64,000 nucleotides of DNA from Anaerobiospirillum sp. NML120449 (GCF_023051105.1 NZ_JALKIL010000003.1:62001-126000); one strand, 5' to 3'; shown: positions 8,599 through 19,600, counted from the first letter of the stretch. The notes: generated from the sequence alone by a model not told the origin. Numbers and translations are program-made.

Positions 8599-9963
8599 AT
8601 GTCCCCGAAAGCGAAATCGCTGATTGTTGTGGGCGATATAGTACTGTTTTTCCTGCTTTTGAACTTCCTGCCATTCGAGCCACTTGAGAACAAGGGTCTG
8701 GCCCTGTTACTCTTCGTTGGTATCCTGTGGCTGACTGAAGCAGTTCACGTTACTATCACCGCCATTTCCATCCCAATTCTTGCCGCCATGATGGGTCTTG
8801 TAACTACCAACAAGGCACTCAACGGCTTCTCTGACCCTAATATCTACCTGTTCTTCGGTGGTTTTGCTCTGGCAGCAGCCATGCACTATCAGAAGATCGA
8901 CCGTATTATCGCTCAGCGAATCCTGGCCATGGCCCGCGGCAACTTCCTGATGTCCGTTGTCTTCCTGTTCACCGTAACAGCATTCCTCTCCATGTGGATG
9001 AGTAATACTGCTACCGCTGCCATGATGCTTCCACTTGCACTTGGTATCCTCTCCAAGGTTGATCCTCAGGAAAACAAGAGCGTCTTCACTTTCGTAATGC
9101 TCGGTATTGCCTACTCCGCCTCTATCGGTGGTATGGGTACCCTGGTAGGCTCTCCTCCAAACGCCATCGTTGCTTCCAACATGGACATGACCTTTGCTGA
9201 CTGGTTTGTCATCGGCTTCCCATTCATGCTGGTCCTCATGCCACTCATGCTGCTATGTCTGTACTTCGTATTCCGTCCTAATCTGAAGATCGAAGTTGAC
9301 TTCAAGGACGATAAGGTTGAGTTCAACGGTCAGCGCTACCTGACTCTGGCTGTATTCGTAATTGTTGCTCTGTGCTGGATTTTCTCCGCTCAGATCAATC
9401 CGTTCCTTTCCGGACTCTTCGGCCTTGCTGAGAAGATTGCCTCTTTCGACTCCGTAATTGCTATTGCAGCTGCCATTGTCGTAGTTGTTCTCAAGCTTAT
9501 CTCATGGAAGGAAGTTCAGGAAAACACTGACTGGGGCGTTCTGATGCTCTTCGGCGGCGGTATTACCTTATCTGCCGTGCTCAAGGACTCCGGCGCTTCC
9601 AAGATCATGGCTGACGGTATCGTGTTCCTGGTTCAGGGTCAGCACTACTTCGTCATCGGTCTGTTAGTATCCTTCTTCATCGTGTTCTTAACCGAGTTTA
9701 CCTCCAACACCGCATCAGCAGCTCTGCTGGTACCACTGTTCATCACTATCGCCGAGAGCATTGGTGCCCCTCCATTAGGTCTGTCTCTGATCATCGGTCT
9801 GGGCGCATCCTGTGCCTTCATGCTGCCAGTTGCTACCCCACCAAACGCCATCGTGTTCGGTACCGGTTATGTCAAGCAGCAGGACATGGTCCGCGTCGGT
9901 CTCGTTCTGAACATAGTATGTTCAATCGTTATCGCCGTCGGTGCCTACTTCTTCTTCCTGTAA
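8599..9963 (+). CDS. DASS-family dicarboxylate transporter (second copy)
   Basis: A 454-residue polytopic inner-membrane carrier of the DASS/SLC13 family. MSNT at 134-137 and SPPN about 47 residues later form the first half-site; TSNTASAALLVP (SNT 369-371) and ATPPN form the second. The frame is open for 57 codons further upstream, but that segment is hydrophilic, Cys/Ser-rich and unlike the family, whereas AAAAAGGAG lies 9 nt before ATG 8599, so I start there. Codon use stands out: nearly all Phe, Tyr and Ile codons end in C, Leu is mostly CTG or CTC, and Gly mostly GGT or GGC, typical of strongly expressed genes. It differs greatly from the first DASS copy, so the two are old paralogs, not a recent duplication. 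Likely substrates are C4-dicarboxylates such as succinate or fumarate, by inference. A strong terminator follows. Confidence 0.92.
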   Translation: MSPKAKSLIVVGDIVLFFLLLNFLPFEPLENKGLALLLFVGILWLTEAVHVTITAISIPILAAMMGLVTTNKALNGFSDPNIYLFFGGFALAAAMHYQKIDRIIAQRILAMARGNFLMSVVFLFTVTAFLSMWMSNTATAAMMLPLALGILSKVDPQENKSVFTFVMLGIAYSASIGGMGTLVGSPPNAIVASNMDMTFADWFVIGFPFMLVLMPLMLLCLYFVFRPNLKIEVDFKDDKVEFNGQRYLTLAVFVIVALCWIFSAQINPFLSGLFGLAEKIASFDSVIAIAAAIVVVVLKLISWKEVQENTDWGVLMLFGGGITLSAVLKDSGASKIMADGIVFLVQGQHYFVIGLLVSFFIVFLTEFTSNTASAALLVPLFITIAESIGAPPLGLSLIIGLGASCAFMLPVATPPNAIVFGTGYVKQQDMVRVGLVLNIVCSIVIAVGAYFFFL

Positions 9964-11221
9964 CAGAGTCCTTAGCGTCGGGTCTGGTCACAAAAAGAGC
10001 TCAATATGCTCCGTGACTTTCAGGCCCGGCTCCTGGTCCGGGAGGCCACAGCCGGCAGCAGCAGCCGCATGACTCAAAAGAGCATTGCAGCTGCGAGCAC
10101 CACCTGGCCCGGGAAATAATCTGATTTAATAAAAGGGGGAGCCTGAGTGCTCCCCTTTGTTTTGCCCGACAGCCGGGCTCCTCAACCCACCACATCCCAA
10201 CCATCCCTGCCTCCACCACCACCACCGTAAATCCACGCCTCAACATAAAAAGCGCACTAACGAATCCCGACCTCACAAAGGCCTCACGCCGCCCTGGATG
10301 CCACCAGATTCAAGCAGCCCAACCTTACACAGGCCTCACGCCGCCCAGGCTGCCGCCATACGCTGAGCAATCCCGGCGACCACACGGTCCACACGGAACA
10401 AGCCAAAAGATGGCTGCCAAAACAGCGCTGCCATCCATGCTCAGAGCACTCAATGTATACTTCAACCCGGCAAGGATAATAAGTAATAGACAATTTCTAA
10501 AATAGACAATAGTGCAATAATACCTGACACAACTGTACTGTCTTAAAGCATTGAGCTGATCAGACTGGGCAGTCTGCTCCAGCCGCAGATTCTGATAACC
10601 GGCAGATACGTAATGTGTGCACTGTTTGCCATGCTGATAACGTGAAGCCAGGAACATAAGTCAACACCTCTGCCATTTACCATCATGTGCCATGGTCAGG
10701 GGTATCAGGCTGCAGGCACATGCAGGTAAAGAAGCTGACTGCAGCACTATCGACTGCAGCAAATGCTGTCAACAGGCTGCGACCTGCAAGGAGCTCTCTC
10801 ATGGTACTGGACTATCCCCTGCCATTAAAGGGGACAGGTCAGGTCAAGCAGTGAGCAGATATTTGCTGAGGCATGCTCTAAGTATTGGCCTGAAGCCGCT
10901 AAAGAGCATCTGTGAAAGCCCCCCTGTGCTCTTATTGCCTGCTCAGGCCAGGTTGTGGTCATATACTGTGTCCCATATACAGTCGTAGCTTTATGCCGTT
11001 CATATGCACCATTTCCGGCTTTGTGACGCGTCATGGTACACGCATGTAATAAGATGCCGATGTTCAGACTCAGGTCATAGTCCTTATATATGCACCACTT
11101 CATGCTTTATGACGTGTCTTTACCTGCGCCTCCTTTCTGCTCAAAAGTGATCGCAGGGTGCGATTTTGTGTTCAGGTGCATTAAACTTGAACTGTAATAA
11201 CCTCAGCCAGTACCATCAATC
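9964..11221. other. Intergenic region with terminator and imperfect repeat pair
   Basis: No convincing gene. The first part holds the transporter terminator. At 11002-11032 and 11088-11118 there is an imperfect 31-bp direct repeat beginning ATATGCACCA and ending TGACG(C/T)GTC, 86 bp apart. It could mark regulator sites upstream of the small membrane protein gene. The rest shows nothing recognisable. Confidence 0.5.
10129..10165 (+). terminator. Intrinsic terminator of the second DASS gene
   Basis: AAAGGGGGAGC pairs with GCTCCCCTTT (one G-U) around CTGAGT, followed by GTTTTG. It lies about 170 nt after the stop codon. Confidence 0.85.
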
Positions 11222-11518
11222 ATGCATACCTTTGAAATAGCATCCTTTACCTTTCAGGTAACACCTGCCCGTCTGGGCATATTTATTATTGCGGCTCTGA
11301 TAATAGCCGCTGCATTCCGTTTTGCCTTTGCCGGTCGCAGAGACCAGTGGTTTGCCCGCACTCCCAGCACTATCATTCATATGCGCGGGGCTATTGGTAA
11401 CTGGCTGTCCCTTGGCTATCCGGTCACTGTTCAGGGCTATGCCGTTACTGTTGCAATCGTGTGCACCATCATAATTGCCGGCCTTTTTATCTTCGCCCTG
11501 CCTGAACACCTGCTCTAG
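11222..11518 (+). CDS. Small two-helix membrane protein (hypothetical)
   Basis: A possible 98-residue inner-membrane protein that I do not recognise. It has two clear hydrophobic segments, about residues 17-36 (LGIFIIAALIIAAAFRFAFA) and 73-93, joined by a basic, aromatic loop (GRRDQWFARTPSTIIHMRG) likely to lie in the cytoplasm. Codon choice resembles the genuine genes nearby, and the sequence is not low-complexity, which argues for coding. Against it, there is no good Shine-Dalgarno sequence before ATG 11222 and no neighbour in an operon. A function cannot be assigned. Confidence 0.5.
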   Translation: MHTFEIASFTFQVTPARLGIFIIAALIIAAAFRFAFAGRRDQWFARTPSTIIHMRGAIGNWLSLGYPVTVQGYAVTVAIVCTIIIAGLFIFALPEHLL

Positions 11519-11657
11519 CCAGCCCAGCCGCACCAGTCCCTGCAGGCAACAGGCTGCGCCGCAGGCTGCAGGCTGCCTGTGCACTCTGTCTTTGGTCCGC
11601 CCCTCTCTGGCAAGCCTGGCACTGCCATGCTGTCAGGTCGACCTGGCTCAGCTGAGC

Positions 11658-11723
11658 GCTGCCTGCAACCGTGCCATGATGCAGCTGAAAGCTGCCTGCA
11701 GCTGTGCCATGATGCAGCTGAGA
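11658..11723. repeat. 33-bp tandem repeat, two copies
   Basis: Copies 11658-11690 and 11691-11723 differ at three positions. Each contains GTGCCATGATGCAGCTGA. Non-coding. Confidence 0.8.
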
Positions 11724-11940
11724 GCTGGCATGCCTGGTCCAGCGGTATAGACAACGTTTGCACAGTTCTGCGTCTGGAGCAATGAGTGCCGGTACGGCTG
11801 ATACATGGGGGCGACAAAATGATACTGGCGCAAAGGGCACGTCAGTCCTTGCATGACGGGTGACCGGTGCTCAATGGCGACCTGTAATTTCCTGGTCTGT
11901 CCTGGGGGGCAGCGGGTTGGTTTGCGTGCACTGGGCTTGC

Positions 11941-12010
11941 CGGGAGCAGGTGATGGGCGTTGTGAATGGCCGGGAGCAGGTGATGGGCGTTGTGAATGGC
12001 CGGGAGCCGG
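11941..12010. repeat. 30-bp perfect tandem repeat
   Basis: 11941-11970 and 11971-12000 are identical (CGGGAGCAGGTGATG...), followed by a third copy that diverges after 7 bases. It ends about 45 bp before the vsr start. Confidence 0.9.
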
Positions 12011-12055
12011 CGCGGCGGGACTGCTGTCTGTTTTTTTTGTCTGTAAGGAGGGCGT

Positions 12056-12670
12056 ATGGATATAGTCAGTGCTGAGAAAAGGCGGGCTAATATGCAGGCC
12101 ATCAGGTCGAAAAATACCAGGCCTGAACTTTACATAAGAAAGCTGCTCCATGGTGCCGGGGTGCGCTACTCCATAGCTCCGGGCAAGATTCCCGGTCACC
12201 CTGACCTGTACAGCCGACGCTTTAATACCGCTGTCTTTGTGCACGGCTGCTTCTGGCACCGCCATCAAGGCTGCTCCCAGGCATATATGCCCAAATCAAG
12301 GGTTGAGTTCTGGCAGGCTAAATTTGACCGCAATGTGGCCCGCGACCGTGAGGTCAGAGTGCAGCTCAAAGAAAGGGGCATACGCTGTCTTATTATCTGG
12401 GAGTGCACCATCAAAAAGGCCATGCGCTCTGAGGAGCTTGAACGTAAACTGCTCGACAGCATGATGACTTTTCTCAAAGGTGACTGTGACAGCAGTAAAA
12501 GTGACGGGCAGAACCTCCATGGTCACAGCCGGGTCAGTGAAGCTGACAGCATGGGACGAAAAGGCGACAGTGCTGCAAGTAAAGTGACTGAGCGCTGCCC
12601 GGGCCGGAACAGGGGACAGCCACGGGGCGGTGAGGCGGGACCTGATTGTGCTGCAATGCTGGAACTATAA
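12056..12670 (+). CDS. vsr: Very short patch repair (Vsr) DNA mismatch endonuclease
   Basis: Vsr nicks DNA 5' of the T in T:G mismatches left by deamination of 5-methylcytosine, starting very short patch repair. The family pattern is clear: MQAIRSKNTRPEL at the N-terminus, IPGHPDLY, VFVHGCFWHRH, VEFWQAKFDRNVARDR and CLIIWECTIKK. Catalytic D50, H63 and H68 correspond to D51, H64 and H69 of E. coli Vsr. The structural zinc ligands also appear kept (C65, H70, C73, C116). Start ATG 12056 follows TAAGGAGGG with ideal spacing. The protein is 204 residues against about 150 in the family; residues from ~140 on are a hydrophilic Ser/Arg/Gly-rich extension with no visible domain. No cytosine methylase gene, the usual partner, lies in the window, so its substrate methylation must come from elsewhere or have been lost. 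Confidence 0.93.
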   Translation: MDIVSAEKRRANMQAIRSKNTRPELYIRKLLHGAGVRYSIAPGKIPGHPDLYSRRFNTAVFVHGCFWHRHQGCSQAYMPKSRVEFWQAKFDRNVARDREVRVQLKERGIRCLIIWECTIKKAMRSEELERKLLDSMMTFLKGDCDSSKSDGQNLHGHSRVSEADSMGRKGDSAASKVTERCPGRNRGQPRGGEAGPDCAAMLEL

Positions 12671-13702
12671 TGGCTGATTTTTCCGCATGTTCATCGCATT
12701 TTCAGATCCGGCATGGATAATGCCATACATATGATCAGTCCCTGTTTTGGGGCGGACCTGTCTGCAGGTCGTCACTGCAGTTAAAGGACTGAGGCAGCTC
12801 AGGAATGACAGGCTTATTAATATCCTGAATGAAAAATGAAGCTGATACGGCAAAAAATGTACATAAAGTGTAAATTTTGCCTTTTATAATTCGCTCAAGT
12901 TGCTATACTTTTATACTTGTGCCTCCGTGCCACAGCAGGATACTTTTTCACAAAAAGACCGGGAATACAGTCCCGGCTTATGTTGTATCATCTGTATGAG
13001 CTAGGGAAACACAACCGACGGCTTAATACCGTCATATCCGTACCCCACCCGAGTATTTTTGGCTGAATTTTGTGTACAGCATTTTTGTCATCGGGGTACA
13101 AGCTTTCATATCCTGACAAGCGTGCTGAAAACGTTTGCTGTTCAGACAGGCCTGCCGCGCTCTGACTGACAGTATCAGCCGCTCCGTACGCCTCGTACCG
13201 GACACTGAATTATCCACCCCAATGGCCTTGCGCCACCGGGACAAGAATCACCAGCTCCAGAATCAGTGAGCCTGTTTCCGCTGCAGTCATTATTTACCCC
13301 AGCCTTTATGGTTAAGGTCAGGGCGTGCCCGTGTGCTGAGCATTGCGCTCAAAGCCCGAAAGGCATGCCATTGTAGCTGCACGTGGTTATCTGCACAGCC
13401 TCAGATGCATTGCAGGTCCTGCAGTCAGGGCCGCCGGGCAAATTGCTGGTATTGCCTGCAGGCATTGCCCTGCCAGGCAAGGCAATGCTCTGCAAGGTAT
13501 GGCCAGGCTGATCTGAGCCCCCACAATGGTCTGCTGCGCCCCCAGGAGAAGGCCGCACAGACTTATCCAGCCTGTCCCCGGGATCTGCAGTCCCGGCGAC
13601 TGTTATAAAAGGTAATCGCACCGGGCAGAGTATGCACCAGCCCTGCTGATGCAGCTGCTGCTCATCTGTAAGTTCACTACTGTTAATCTGTGTTTGTAAG
13701 TC
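12671..13702. other. Intergenic region with hairpins and promoter-like sequence
   Basis: No gene is visible. Around 12840-12930 it is AT-rich with TATAAT-like sequence (TTTTATAATTC near 12889), a possible promoter in the plus direction. Two hairpins follow: CCGGGA/TCCCGG (12959-12976) and GACGG/CCGTC (near 13017-13033); neither has a strong T tract. The rest, to the mepM start, shows nothing recognisable. Confidence 0.5.
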
Positions 13703-15586
13703 ATGTTAAATATCAAAGTAACTAACCGCATGATGCATGAGGACTTTATTGCCAGTGACAATATTGCCCCTTATATTTTGCCGCGCAAACACATTGCCAG
13801 TGTCGTCATTACCGTCGCCCTGTGTGCCGTAATCGTGCTTCCTATGCCATCAACATGGGAGCGTTTCAGCGATGAGGGAACTCCTGCCCTTACTGCAGAC
13901 AGCCGCGAATATCTCAAAAGCGATCAGACCGCTGACGAGCTTGCCGCCAGTAATGAAATTACCGGCATGCACAACGAAAACTACGACGATTACGACATCC
14001 CGAGCCAGTACTTCAAGAACGATGCAGCCGATCAGCTTACCGGCACTCAGGGAACTGCTCTGACCGGTACTGACATCCCTGAAGATGACGAAATCTTTGT
14101 CGCAGAAACAGAAGTACCTCCGGCAGCTCCGCCTGTAGAGGGCACCTGGGCTGACGGCACCAAAGAGGCAACTGGCGGCGACCTGACCGCTCAGGCCGAA
14201 ACTCCTGCCCCTGGTGTAACCATTACTCCAGGCGCTGCTGATCAGCCAGCTACTGAAGAGACTGCAGGCGATCAGCTGGCTTCAACAGATATTACCACTC
14301 CTGGTGCTGCCGAAGGAGCTGATGAGACCATGGGCAATGTCCCTGAGGTCCGTCCTGAGGGCAGCTGGTATCAGCAGACTATCCGCAGGGGCGATACCCT
14401 CTCTGACATCTTTACCTTCCTTGACCTGCCATATGCCACCTTAAACCGTATTACCAAGGTAGCCGGTAACAAAGACCTGCGTCTTAAGGTGGGAGACCCT
14501 ATTTATTTCCTTATCGACAAGGAAAATGTGGTCATGGAAATGGTCAAGCCGCTTAACAAAACCGAGCAGGTACGCTTTACCCGCATGGCCGCCACAGATG
14601 ACTTCAGAGTGGTTTATGAAAACCTCAATGATCATGTTGACGATCAGAAACTGCTGGCATCCATTCCTCAGGCTGAGACCATGCCTCTTGCCGTTGAGGC
14701 CGCAAAGCAGCGTGCCATTCGCGAGGCTGCTCTTGCAAAGGCCCGTGCTGAGCAGGAAGCCCGCGATCGCGCCAACAACGTCAACCTCAAGCGTCCTCGT
14801 CTGCTCATTGCCGAAGTCAAAAAGGGTGAAAGCTTTGCCACCGCAGGTCGCCGTGCCGGTCTTACCCCTGCTGACATACGTAATATCGAAAATATCTTCA
14901 AGCAGAAGATCAATGTCCGTACCTTAAAGCAGGGCGACAAGTTCCGTGTGCTCTTCAGCGGCATCGGTACCAACGCTACCCTTTATGCCGTACGTTTTGA
15001 GACCCACCGTGGCAATTTCGAGTCCTTTATCAATCCTGAGGACAACAATTTCTACGGCGAAAACGAATTTACTCCTACTGCAGGTATCTTCCGTCGCTTC
15101 CCTCTGGCCGGAGACATCAAGGTTACATCACACTTTAACCCTTCACGCCGTCACCCTGTGACCCGTCGTGTAAGTCCTCATAATGGCGTGGACTTTAAGG
15201 CCAGTGTCGGTACCCCTGTATATGCCCCTGCCGATGGTATGGTTACCTTCTCAGGCTATCAGCGTGCTGCCGGTTACTACGTGATTGTCAGCCACGCCAA
15301 TAACTTCTCCACCGTATACATGCACCTGTCCAAAACTGAGGTCAAGCGCGGTCAGAAGGTTATTGTAGGTCAGCTCATTGCCCGATCAGGCAATACCGGC
15401 CGTACCACAGGTCCGCACCTGCACTATGAGATCCGTATTAACGACCGTCCGGTAAACCCGCTCAAGATTGAGCTGCCAAGCTCCAATCATCCAAATCTGG
15501 CCCGTGAGCAGCGTGAGGCCTTTGCCAATAACGTAAAGATTCTGCGTGCCGACATGAACAACGACCGTCTGGCTGCCACAAGATAA
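13703..15586 (+). CDS. mepM: MepM/YebA-like murein DD-endopeptidase (M23 family)
   Basis: A cell-wall hydrolase that cuts the D-Ala-mDAP cross-links of peptidoglycan so the sacculus can expand. A single membrane segment (about residues 31-49) anchors it to the inner membrane with the rest in the periplasm. A long acidic Pro/Thr/Ala-rich linker (about 55-215) precedes an OapA/LysM-like segment beginning WYQQTIRRGDTLSDIF (W222). A helical region follows, then a second LysM-like segment (PRLLIAEVKKGESFATAG), then the M23 zinc domain with H493-x3-D497 and H572-L-H574, all metal ligands present. E. coli MepM is 440 residues; the extra length is mostly the linker. ATG 13703 has only a weak GTAAG site; ATGs ten codons later are alternatives. 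It is monocistronic with a very strong terminator. Confidence 0.88.
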   Translation: MLNIKVTNRMMHEDFIASDNIAPYILPRKHIASVVITVALCAVIVLPMPSTWERFSDEGTPALTADSREYLKSDQTADELAASNEITGMHNENYDDYDIPSQYFKNDAADQLTGTQGTALTGTDIPEDDEIFVAETEVPPAAPPVEGTWADGTKEATGGDLTAQAETPAPGVTITPGAADQPATEETAGDQLASTDITTPGAAEGADETMGNVPEVRPEGSWYQQTIRRGDTLSDIFTFLDLPYATLNRITKVAGNKDLRLKVGDPIYFLIDKENVVMEMVKPLNKTEQVRFTRMAATDDFRVVYENLNDHVDDQKLLASIPQAETMPLAVEAAKQRAIREAALAKARAEQEARDRANNVNLKRPRLLIAEVKKGESFATAGRRAGLTPADIRNIENIFKQKINVRTLKQGDKFRVLFSGIGTNATLYAVRFETHRGNFESFINPEDNNFYGENEFTPTAGIFRRFPLAGDIKVTSHFNPSRRHPVTRRVSPHNGVDFKASVGTPVYAPADGMVTFSGYQRAAGYYVIVSHANNFSTVYMHLSKTEVKRGQKVIVGQLIARSGNTGRTTGPHLHYEIRINDRPVNPLKIELPSSNHPNLAREQREAFANNVKILRADMNNDRLAATR

Positions 15587-15607
15587 GAGCAGGCGGACTC
15601 AGTTCAC

Positions 15608-15641
15608 TCAATCAGGCCGCCCCACGGGCGGCCTGATTTGT
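15608..15641 (+). terminator. Intrinsic terminator of the mepM-like gene
   Basis: A perfect 13-bp stem, AATCAGGCCGCCC (15610-15622) with GGGCGGCCTGATT (15626-15638), a CAC loop, then TTG. It starts 24 nt after the stop codon. Confidence 0.92.
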
Positions 15642-16657
15642 ATGCAGCCCACTACAGCCACCGCCCCTGCAACCTACGCTCCAGCCGCTCCGGCAGGAGC
15701 TGCAGCCGCCCCGGCCGCCGCTTACGACAGGGCAGTCCATGTGCGTCTGACCTGTCAGGACCATACCTGTGGCATGCCAGGTCAGGTCATTTTGGGGGCT
15801 GGTTATGGCCCGGGCATGCCAAAAAGAAGGTACCGGGCGCGCACCTGCAAGCTGGAAGTATTGGGACCGGGCGTGGTTATGGCTATAATAGCTTGATCCG
15901 ACCCGGTCAGGGTCATGGATTTTATTAAGGCAGGCCTGGCGGCTCTGTCAGGTTGAGCTCTCTGCACAACATAAGGCGTTATGCAGCTGATATCACACCT
16001 GGCACCCGGCAGTTACCAGCGCCCGGGCTCTGCCCGCGCCGGAGTACCGTTGCCGGCGCCAGGCATACCGTGGCCGGAGCCGGGCATGCAGTGCCCGGTG
16101 TCGGACATATCGGCGCCGGGCATGCCGTGCCCGGTGTCGGACATATCGGCGCCGGGCATGCCGGCCCAGGTGTTCCGGCCGGCCTGAGAGCAGAAAAGAT
16201 TGCCTTCACGGATATGCCGTACTGCCGGCATCAGTATGCCACTGCTGTTTCATCTCTTGCCGGATGTACGCTGTCCAATATAATCTGTTAATCACCGGTT
16301 TATTTTTCTGAATATGCCTCATGTGGCGGCAGGAACTGTCTTGCAGGACAGTATCTGCTGACAGGCATAACAACCAGTATCAGTCTGACCATGCTCGCTG
16401 CTCAGGGTGACGATCCTGATGGCAGTTGAGACTGGGACCTGTATGCAGCCTGAGGCTCAGTCCTCTTTAAAAGGCATCTGTCCTGATTTCCGGCGCAGCG
16501 GACTTCAGGGGCATGCAGGCTGCCCGGCAGATGGTGCAGGCCCGGGCCCTGGCAGGGTCGTCAGGGGCTGCACAGCATGCTCAGAGCTGAAGCTGTCGTT
16601 GCACAGGATGACTTTTTTACCTAAGGGCGGGGAGTATTTCCCGCTGTAGATATCGCG
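15642..16657. other. Intergenic region rich in GGCATGCC palindromes
   Basis: About 1 kb without a convincing gene. It repeats CCGGGCATGCC-type palindromic sequence several times (near 15810, 16080, 16115, 16150) and contains a perfect 36-bp tandem repeat. The promoter of the giant RocB-like gene should lie at its right end, but I cannot identify it. Confidence 0.5.
16091..16162. repeat. 36-bp perfect tandem repeat
   Basis: 16091-16126 and 16127-16162 are identical. The unit contains GGCGCC and GGCATGCC palindromes and could fold as hairpins in RNA. Confidence 0.9.
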
Positions 16658-19600
16658 ATGCTGTCCAATACTAACCTTTCCAAAGAAGCTGCTACCCTGA
16701 CCAGGTGGCTGGTTTCCATTCCATCTGTGGCCCATGCCAAGGGCCCTGCCCTGATCTGCAAGGCCATCTATGATGGACTGAGCGAATTTCCCTATTTCAA
16801 AAAGAACAGTGAAAATCTGACCCTGATCTCCCATGGAGAATCAGGCAAGAGCTCAGTTGTAGCCCTGGTCAGGGCCATGGATACGGTTGACGATACCATC
16901 GTGCTGCTGTGCGACACCGACACCAGCTCTCCTTATCACTATGGTGCCCTCAAGGGTTTTTCCACCAACTGTGATGAGCTGCGCAACCGTCTGAGCACCA
17001 TGGATGACATTACCGATCCTGTCATCCGTGCCGGTATTGAAAACGATGAGCTGCTCTTTGGCCTTGGTGTCCTGCAGTCCAAGTGCGCTACCGGCTCCAT
17101 GCTGGTGGCTCTCAAGGAGCTTTCTGACAATCAGGTACGCCTCAATGTCAACGTCCTCTTTATCTGTACTTCTGAAAGTGCCATTTCGCATCGCGGCATC
17201 AAGAAGTGCATCCCTTATCTTGAGGAGCTGACCGAGCGCGAGCGCCTGCATCTCAAGCTGGCCATCAATGCCCGCCCTAACTTCCCTCTGCATCGCAATG
17301 ACAGGGATCTGCATATCTACACCGGCAACTATGGCAAGGTCGAGCCATCGTTCTACATTATCGGAAACTCCACATCCGCTTTCCGCCCATTCTCCGGTTT
17401 CTCAGCATCCATTATTGCCTCTGAGCTGATCCGTCAGCTTGAGCTCAATCCTGACATCATCCGTGCACTCAACAATACCCCGCTGGTCCCTACCTTTGAC
17501 AGTCTGCGCGTCAAGGAATTTGGCAAGGATTACAGCCCTGACGGCATGCAGGTATCTTTCTCCCTGCCTATAGTCAATGTTGACCTTGGTGATCTGCTCG
17601 CGCTGCTTAAAAAAGCCGCTGCTGCAGCCATTGAACACGCTGCCGAACTGGTAGATCAGCGTGAGTCTGCCTATGCTGAGCTCAATGGCGAAGTATTCGT
17701 ACCAATGTCACAGGATGCCGAGGTTGTCTCATTCTCGGATCTGCTCGAGCGCGCCAGTCATAACTTCAATGGCAATCTGCAGAAGGCTCTGCAGGGCATG
17801 GTGCAGAAGTGCCGCTCTGAGGGTCTGTCACTGCATCAGGCCAGTATTACCATTATTGAGCGCCTCAACGAGCTGGCCAAGCTGCCACGCCCGTCAGTAG
17901 TGGTTTACTTTACTGACAACTTCCTGCCTCCTCAGGGTCTGAGTGCCAGCTTAAGCCAGGATCGCGAGCTCTTTATGATGCTTGACGGCCTTATCAGCCG
18001 CTTTGCCTCCGTAAGCAAGATTACCCCTACCCTGGCCATGCACTATGCCCCTGGTGAGGCCTGTCTGCTCCGTCCGGTCAATTTGAACTCCTCACTGACC
18101 ACTCTGGCAAGAGAGTGCCCTGTAGGCATTGAAAATCTTCACGGCCTGAATGTACCTGCCATTACTCTTGGTATTAAGGGCGATCACCTGAGCCTGCTTA
18201 CCGAGCATGTCGACAAGCGCATGTTCGAGTATCTGCCATCTCTGATTGTCAACATTGTTGAGGCCGTTACCGCCAGTCCAGAAGCCAGCCTTGGCTATGT
18301 AACTCCGGCCAGTGCCGAAGGTGCCTTTGCTGCCCTGGCTGGCCCTGCTGCCGCCGCTGTCAGTGAAGGTACTTCAGTTAACAACATGGATCCTGATGGT
18401 CCTGATCGTCTTACCCTCACTCTTGAGCAGCTGAGCGAGCGCGCCGAGGCTCTGTCCAGTGAGACTGTAAGCCAGGTTCAGGAAATTCGCCAGGAGCACA
18501 ACGAGGACGGCTCTTTTTATACCCAGATTGCCCGTGGCACTCTCGAGCCACAGTCCCTTTCTGCCTTCCTCAAGCCTGACGGTTCACCTCTGCCAGGAGC
18601 CGAGCTGCGCCTTGCTCAGCGCCTGAGCGGTCCGGCCCGTCCACGCCCTGAGGGTCAGGAGGGCAACAATATTGATTCAGGCTATGGCTATACCACAGCT
18701 GAAGCTGCCAATGCCGCTCAGGCTGAGGCCGCTGCTGCTGCCCGCTCCAGTCGTACTGCTGCCGAGGCTGCTGCACGTGCCAGTGAAGAGCCGCTTTCAG
18801 CCCGCCCTATTTCCGTATCTACCGCCGGTCAGGGTGATGACTCACAGTCAGCCATTGATGCGCTGACCATACAGAATCTTGAAGACAGCGAAAGCTCCCG
18901 CAAAGATCAGGAAGCTGCCCAGGCAAAGGAGCAGCGTGAGCTGGCCCGCAGCAGTGACATCCAGGATGCCATTGCCCGCAGCATCAACGAAAAATCAGCC
19001 GACGGCTCCACCAGCAGTGCTTCAGCTGGCGCCATGTCTGATGATGAGCGCTCCCGTCAGGAACTTGCAGACCTGCTCAAGCCTACCCAGGTTGAGGTCA
19101 TGGCCGCTGACGAGCGAGATCCTCTTTCGGGCATCAAAAAGCTCTTTAATCGTGACCAGTCCAGACAGTCAGATGGCGAGCCTGCCAGCCCGGGCCTTGC
19201 TCCTGTAAGCCAGGCTCCTGAAGGCGAGGTCATGCCATGGGAAGCTCAGGCATCCCAGACCGCCCCGTCCGGCCTTTCAGGCCAGCAAGGCCAGTCTGGT
19301 CAGCCTGGCCTGCAAGACCAGTCTGTTCAGCCAGGTCTGCCTGACGCCGCCTCCACCGGCGCCACCGGCACCGTCATCAGCCTTGATGACAATGCTGCCC
19401 CGGTAGATCTGAGCTCCCAGAGCTCTGAGCTTGATATTACCCCGGCAGGCAGCACAGCTGACAGGGACAGTCAGGATGCTCAGGGCACAGTCATGAGCTC
19501 TGATGGTGCCGAGCCGCTGCCAGAGCTGAGCCAGCCTGCTGCCGCTGCCCCTGTTGAAGAGGGCAAGGGAGCCTTAAAACTCGTTTCCTCTTTCTTTAAG

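Larger units (their letters stand above)
11519..12055. other. Intergenic region with two tandem repeats
   Basis: It lies between the small membrane protein and vsr, and holds two short tandem repeats (11658-11723 and 11941-12010) and the vsr ribosome binding site. The open frames crossing it on both strands are repeat-driven and have no family resemblance. Confidence 0.55.
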
